Position numbers and translations under genes: made by a program. The notes beneath the pieces are model-generated. The model ran no database searches. It was not told where the DNA came from and saw only the letters and a program-made list of their open reading frames with translations. 64,000 nt of DNA from Tigriopus japonicus (lineage: Eukaryota; Arthropoda; Copepoda; Harpacticoida; Harpacticidae), in assembly GCA_010645155.1 (NCBI GenBank), contig CM021313.1, positions 1,302,904 through 1,366,903 on the forward strand, written 5' to 3'. Shown piece after piece: positions 58,101 through 64,000 of this stretch; position 1 is the stretch's first letter; every line of letters starts with the position of its first letter.

Positions 58101-61100
58101 TCAGCTACGATATTAATGACATCCTGCGATTAGGAGATACGGCCTGCCCAGACCTACCCAGCCAAAGGAGATTACTTCAGGAACCCACTCCATTCACCAC
58201 CGCAAATACTCGTACATACTGTACATCTGAGGTTGGGTGTGGTTAAGCAGAACAATTCTCCAAAGAGGTGTTAAAGCTCGGCAAAAATCAGGGGCTCTTA
58301 AATCACTTAGATGCGCAATTTGGCCCAGCGATCCGCTCGTTCTGATTGTGATTTACCCTTTAGTTATTAGCCCTAAAAGTGCGAAAAATTGCTCGAGAAC
58401 AACATTCGAATATCGGGCTCACCCAACGAGATCACACCTGGACGCTGTTCAATGATCTTTTGATTGTCCGACAAGGGTGTTTGTAAATGACATGAAAATG
58501 GCCACTTGTTTCTTGTCTTCCAGATTGCGACAATCGCAAATGAATGGATATAACCTTGGAAATAGGCGTGTGTATGCTTGTCTCTTGTGTGGTTGGACAG
58601 GTGGAACGGCGTCGTTTGAACGTAGTGTTCATATTTGGTTTTCATGCCATTGACGATTTCCGCCGAAATACGAGGCCTACTTAAAGTACAAAGTGTCGTC
58701 TTCGAAGACTAGCAACAGTCATGTTGCTAGAGATCTGATAACTTATAAGCGTCACGGAAGGGACCCACCCAAATAAGACTTGTTTCCGCTCGGTCACAAA
58801 TCGAGGGCCCAACAATAAGAATTCCAAAATCGTAGCTGGCCAAGTTCATTGTGACATATTACGCTCCTCTTGTTTCGGCTCTTTAGGGGTCGTTATACCG
58901 TGTATGATGATATGATTGTTCTTTATGACATCAACTTGGTGTGGCTCGATTTATCTTGATTGCAATCATAGCTCGATACCACTTAGGTGGAACGACACTC
59001 TCAAGACACTTGGCGGAAAGTTGGAGGCGGGCGGCATCTTGACATCTTGCCAGAACATTCCATGATGCCAAGCATGGCGAATTCCAAATTCATCCACAAA
59101 CATTCCTCCTTCTCCTCAGGGGAACATTGTTGCTATTGGTTCTATCGTTCTCCAAGGGGTTTCCGAGATTAGAGATAGACAAACCAAGGCACGGAGGACT
59201 GGCCAGCTTTGGAGAAAATTCACGAGAACCATTTCTACGGTTTGGTTGGTGAGTTGTCAGATCGTCTGGGCAACCATCATCAATAAGTCTAGGCATACTC
59301 AGTAAATATGCCGGGTTTGGTTAGGGAAATTGGTTTTGCCCCCGACAGAGAGAACTTTCCTTACAGGGCGTGTCCCTCCTGTGGCATTCTAGGCCCATTA
59401 TTATTGTTATTGGCAGCGATGACTAATGATGCCAACCAAGGTGGTGAGTTTAGAAAGAAGGGAGGAGAGAGAAAATATCTTGATTTCCAGTCATGATGCT
59501 CTTGTTTAGGGCATTCTTTGTGGAAAATGGCGATTCTTCATGCTATTGGAGGACTGGTTTGCCAGGTTTCCATTCAGAAACGGTAGTTGCTCATTCGGGT
59601 GCCAAAAGAATTATGGTGCATGTCCAATTGGGAAAACAAAGGCGTCTTGCAGTTGGACATGAAGACAATCCTCATGTGCTCCCTTCTTTAGGTTAATAGA
59701 GACGTTCAACAACAGCTCGAGCCTTTAAAACTGTTTTAGCTTCGGGGTGTCGGGCGATCAACTTCCAAATTTAGTATCTTTATGCTCTGAACCCAAAGCG
59801 ACCGTTTTCTCGAGAGCACTTTTTCTCTTATGTCGTTGATATTGTACTTGAAAATTGGGATGCACATTCTAATCCTACCTGCTTATTCGAAAAGAAGTCA
59901 CGTTTTGCCATTAGATGTCAAGAAAATTCCTGTATCTTTTCCACCAACAAGCCAGACACGAAGTAGGAGACACCTTTGATTTCGATCTGGTTCCTGAGCT
60001 TGCAAGGAGGCACTCCAATCGGTTCTCTATCTTTTTTCCAACTTTTTTTCCCAAATCCAAATCAGATCACAATCAGGCAACGGACCAAAGAAAAAAAAAA
60101 GAGTGGAAGACCTCGGTCGAAGAGCGTTCGTTGAACTTGACAATCCACTTTTTCCTTCATTCAGACAACTACACGCTAAAAGTTCTGCCAAACCGTTTTG
60201 ACATTCATTGTTTCAAAATCATAAAAGGACAAGTTCATTGGCACAAAAACAATACAAGGTTTTTTGGTCAAAGATTCCATTATCTTCGTTCCAAAGCATT
60301 TCGCACGTCCCAGTTATATTTAAGCTAATTCTTTTCAAGTGGATATTTTAAGCTCAAACAATGGTCTTTCATGATTTGAGTATGCCTTTTAGGTATGGTT
60401 AGCCCACTCGATTGTAAAAATATACAAAAAGGTAACTTTTTTGGAACCATCTCCAATCAAAAAGATGTCAGAGTAGTATCAATCCTTTACCGTAAGTACT
60501 TCACTTCCGTTAGGAACGAATGTTAACAAACCAAATCATAACAATTATGGTTAACAATTGCTTTTCGCAACTCTTGGAACCTCCTTCCCGATTGGAGCAT
60601 CATTTGCTGGCTCTTCTTCGCAACAGATCTCTACCATCCATGGATGAGCGCTTTCCAATGAGGTTTTAAGACTTGAAAGATGAGTTCTTTTGTCTGTGAT
60701 CACTCATTCAAATGTGGTTGGCTGTCACCATCCTTTGTAAGTACATTGTTCGCCATTGACAATTCTATCATGAACCATGGAGAGTGGCGTATTCCAGCAT
60801 TCTCGGAGATCCACCCTCTGACAAAAACCATCATCTCCCGCAATCAAGGTGATCTATTTTGAGGAACGTTTTGAGTTTCCACGAGCATCTGTTCAGCCCA
60901 GGTAAGCCGACTACGACGAGTATCAGAACATCAAATTCCGCATCGACCGTCGTTGTTACAGTCTTCACGGATGGGAAGATTCTCTAATAAGATAGCTTTC
61001 ACAACAATTTTGGTGGAGGCTCCTTGACATGAATTAAAAGCCACTCCTCGTCTCCCACACAAGCCAACAAGCCCGTTGAATATTAAGCCCATAAAGCACG

Positions 61101-64000
61101 ACACAAGAGAGAGTCTCTGTTCATTGAGATTGATGTCTGAGGAAGATTGGTGCTCTCCAAGTGTGGAGCGCTTTGGAATTTGAGGAAAATTGGAGATAAA
61201 TTTATGAGCATGTCTGCTCAAGCGGTCCCTCATACGTTATGAAACCAATACAGTTTTTATGATGGATCTAGAACTGTGCGTACTCCCATGTGAGGGTCCT
61301 AAATCGGCACAGTAACGACCGTTTGACCGGTCTGACCTTACACGTGCCTCACTTGAGAATTAAACAATTAGAACTGGCCTTTTGCAACGAAATGTTATTT
61401 TATTCATGAATGGTCCGTTTGATTGGACAGACTCCCACTTCAAATTTCGTGTGTGGTGGGTATTTACTTTTGAATGGCATGAGGGTAAAAATACTTTGCA
61501 TGAGTGACACGTCTCCACGTTTCTTCGAAAGAATGAGGCAATCCTCAAAGTGAATAAATACCCAACTTCATGTCATCAGAAGTCATTGAAAATGACTGGA
61601 GATTGCTCAACACACACTCAAGATCATCTCAAGTCAAGTTCTGAGCTAATACGAGACGATGGATGTCTTCGAAAGCGTAAATGTTGAGTTCACCTCCACA
61701 GAAATTCCAGCGACAATAGGCCATTCTCATTGACATGAACCCAATCAAAGTTTGGAATTTCGAAACGGTGAGGATTTTAGATCCGTCGGACTCGATTCTT
61801 TGTCTTTTCATGTCTTAGATTCAAAGGCCAGATTATTGTGCTCAGAATATTTACAACGATCAATCCAATTTGGTCAATCGTGGCTTGTGTTCTAGTTGCT
61901 CAAGTCATCAATCATTCCCTTGGCTGTTTGCGCAAGAGGTGCTCCATCTTAATGTCGTGAATGACGTCTGCTCAAAGATTGGCGAGCTTGCTTGCCGATG
62001 TTGCTTGAGAGGTATTATGTAATCACTCTTAAGGTCTGCAATATGATCGGTATAATTTGACAAGTTTTTTTTTCTCCCCTCATGTACAATGTGTCAATTG
62101 ACGAGAAAGAAAGGGGTAAATATCGCTATTGTTATTGTCAGTGATACGCATTCGACATGCAAGTACACTTCGTACCAAGAACACAGAGAGTCCATGCAAG
62201 AAAGTCCGCGAGGTAGTAGACTTGTTTAACACTGAGCTTTGGTTCAAGTCAAAGTTTTGCTTCTAATTGTAAAAATTACCCAGTGATTGTTCAAACCTCT
62301 TTCCAGACATGCAAACAGCTTGAATGCTGTAATTCAGTAGTCTAGCCATTGGTTGGCAAATGGTTCTATTTTCAATTGCGGTTTAACCTCGAGTGGTTTC
62401 CCTGTGTCTCAGATCGTAAAATTATAGGTAAATTCGGTGAAGCCTTTGTCCGACAAAATTCGAAAATAACCCTGCCAAACGTTAAGTCAAGGTCTCTTTC
62501 GTTTGTTGAATGTGATAAGAACAACTGATTATTCCGAGTGTATCCGCTTATTTTTTTTCTTTGTTTTTCAAGAATTCGTCACCCTGAGAACATTCCTTTG
62601 AGTATGAAGAATTGTCAAACCGGTTGGCAAATATTTACGACGTGATCACTTGAGATCAACTTGCATTCTAGATAGAAACGACAATACTGCCAATTATCCT
62701 GAAGTAATTGAATGGAAAGGGTTTGATCCGGGTATCATGAATGGACATGATTGAGGATTACGTGCGATTCATTCAGACGTGTCTAATCGATTGCCAAGAG
62801 AATTGTGAAGAAAATGAGGTTCCTGAGAGTGCATGGTTGAAGTGAGATCCTCCTTGGGTAACCTGATTAAGTGGTCTTTACAGCGTGTTCCAACCATCAA
62901 AGAGGTAGGGAAGTCCTACAATTTGCTTTGGATGGACAAGATATGGCCTAAGCTTTTAATGTTTATGTAGAAAACGTTCCAACAAACAACATGGCCGTCA
63001 CATTTGCTGCGAGATGCGGGTATGGTAAATTTGGGAGTAAATGAAGCAATCTTTTCAAGGCGCGTTTTATAAATCCAAATTGCTTCTTTCATCTTTTTTT
63101 AAGGGGAAGAGCGCCGTTGTTGGTTTAAGAAGACAAGGCAACAACAATTCGTAGCTTCTCGTAAGTATTTGCAATGCAAAAGTCTGCATTCCCTGTTCCC
63201 TGTCCCTCAGAGTTCAAGAGGATAGGGCCATATATTTGAGAAGAGACGAGTAACATACCCTAAACGTTTGGTCTCTTTCAACTAACATCATTCTAAGACT
63301 AACTTGGTTCGGGTCTCCTCTTTCGTGAGAACTCTATTTTCCAAAGGGCTTGAATGTTGTTGCCCGTCATTCTTTGGGTGGTCCAATTCAATGGGAGAGT
63401 TTCAGCAGCTTCGGAATTATTTCAAACTCTCCAGGTGATTACGATAGCTTGCTATTAGGCCGTTGAGCAAATAATTCAAAATTAAGGTCGTGTCATGAAC
63501 TAAGGCGAGCTGAGCAAACAAATCTTGAGCCCATGCTTGAAATTGCTGTACAACATTAGCCAAGCAAAAATTCGTTGCCATCCCACAAAGAATTTGGCTA
63601 TAATTTGGGGAAGCTTTACATCGAGGCTTTACGTTGCGGTTGAATTGATGCAAATTTGTATCTCAAAGGTTCCAGCAACAGGAGAGGGATGTCTCGTTCC
63701 AAAGCTTTAAACCAAATAGCAAGACATTGTTTGGATGAATTTGACTAAAAGAAAATATTGTAATAACTTTGAACTTCTACGGATGAAAACCCCCTTGTTC
63801 AGTAAGCTAGAGATAGAGTACTCAGTTACCCTGTGTTTGTCGGGTTGAGTTGACCTGAAAAGACACGATCCATCTCAATTGATTTAAATTAGCCGAAACT
63901 GGGTCACCCATTCTCTCCAAAAGTGAACAATTGAAGGCTAGCCACCCTTGGAGACTACTTGAGTTTAAAAGCCCATAAAAGCCTTGTAATGCGAAGCAAT
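52145..64000. other. 11.9 kb without recognised gene; probable upstream/intron region of ZP gene
   Basis: No frame resembles a known protein family on either strand. The first visible ZP exon starts at 52144 in phase 0 and lacks a signal peptide, so at least one 5' exon must lie to the right, here or beyond the window. The region holds GCAA-type tetranucleotide runs (near 52235), a CGTAC run (near 53268) and a mixed trinucleotide tract near 55460. A 105-codon minus-strand frame at 54524-54838 has ordinary protein-like composition but is unassigned. Confidence 0.5.
55457..55518. repeat. Mixed trinucleotide tract (ATC/ATT/GTT/ACC)
   Basis: Successive short blocks of CAT, TAT, GTT, ATT and ACC triplets, a degenerate trinucleotide microsatellite. 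It creates low-complexity frames on both strands (Ile/Val/Thr or Asp/Asn-rich) that are not genes. Confidence 0.8.

Noticed and set aside
59915..60328. 137-codon plus-strand frame
   Set aside because: Composition is rich in Phe, His and Lys as expected of random AT-rich DNA; no domain seen.
1..64000. CRISPR arrays, bacterial operons or phage genes
   Set aside because: The spliced animal genes show this is eukaryotic nuclear DNA; the repeats seen are minisatellites, microsatellites and transposon ends without spacer structure.

Overview
The window is nuclear DNA of an animal, most likely an arthropod and probably a small crustacean such as a copepod. This rests on spliced genes with GT-AG introns (many only 62-93 nt), metazoan-only families (integrin beta, TRIM23, DCAF7, plexin-domain protein, ZP-domain protein), AATAAA signals, microsatellites and non-autonomous transposons. 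There are no bacterial features. The species cannot be named from sequence alone.

Layout. Bases 1-2.8 kb are AT-rich and repeat-rich: a 31-32 bp minisatellite, then an 886 bp element with hAT-type ends. Ten genes lie between 2.8 and 30 kb: a divergent ADP/ATP carrier (-); two tandem integrin beta genes (+); DCAF7/WDR68 (-); TRIM23 (+); then three closely packed minus-strand genes transcribed in the order TXNDC12, ULK3, NTPDase (CD39-like); triokinase/FMN cyclase TKFC (+); and a plexin-domain membrane protein (-). Seven of the ten have uninterrupted coding regions. From 30 to 39.7 kb I see no gene, only microsatellites and a second hAT-like element (34341-35457) with terminal inverted repeats and a near-perfect 8 bp target duplication. 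From 52.1 kb down to 39.7 kb one minus-strand gene encodes a ZP-domain transmembrane (cuticlin-like) protein in at least eight exons, one intron being 7.4 kb. Its 5' end was not found. The last 12 kb (52.1-64 kb) has no recognisable gene and may hold a further long intron or upstream region of the ZP gene.

Functional themes. Most genes are housekeeping: mitochondrial nucleotide exchange, ER disulfide chemistry, autophagy/Hedgehog-type kinase, E3 ligase-ARF, glycerone metabolism and the WD40 scaffold DCAF7. The others act at the cell surface or apical matrix: two integrin betas, the NTPDase, the plexin-domain protein and the ZP protein. The most unusual points are: (i) an operon-like minus-strand trio with 55 bp and 163 bp gaps and a strong 3' splice acceptor in the second gap; (ii) integrin betas with altered metal-site residues, and in the second gene degenerate NPxY motifs; (iii) an NTPDase with a ~110-residue cytosolic N-terminal domain that looks ubiquitin-like; (iv) a ULK3-like kinase ending in a CaaX box; (v) two hAT-type MITEs; (vi) an 84-89 bp tandem duplication spanning the stop codon of the plexin-domain gene.
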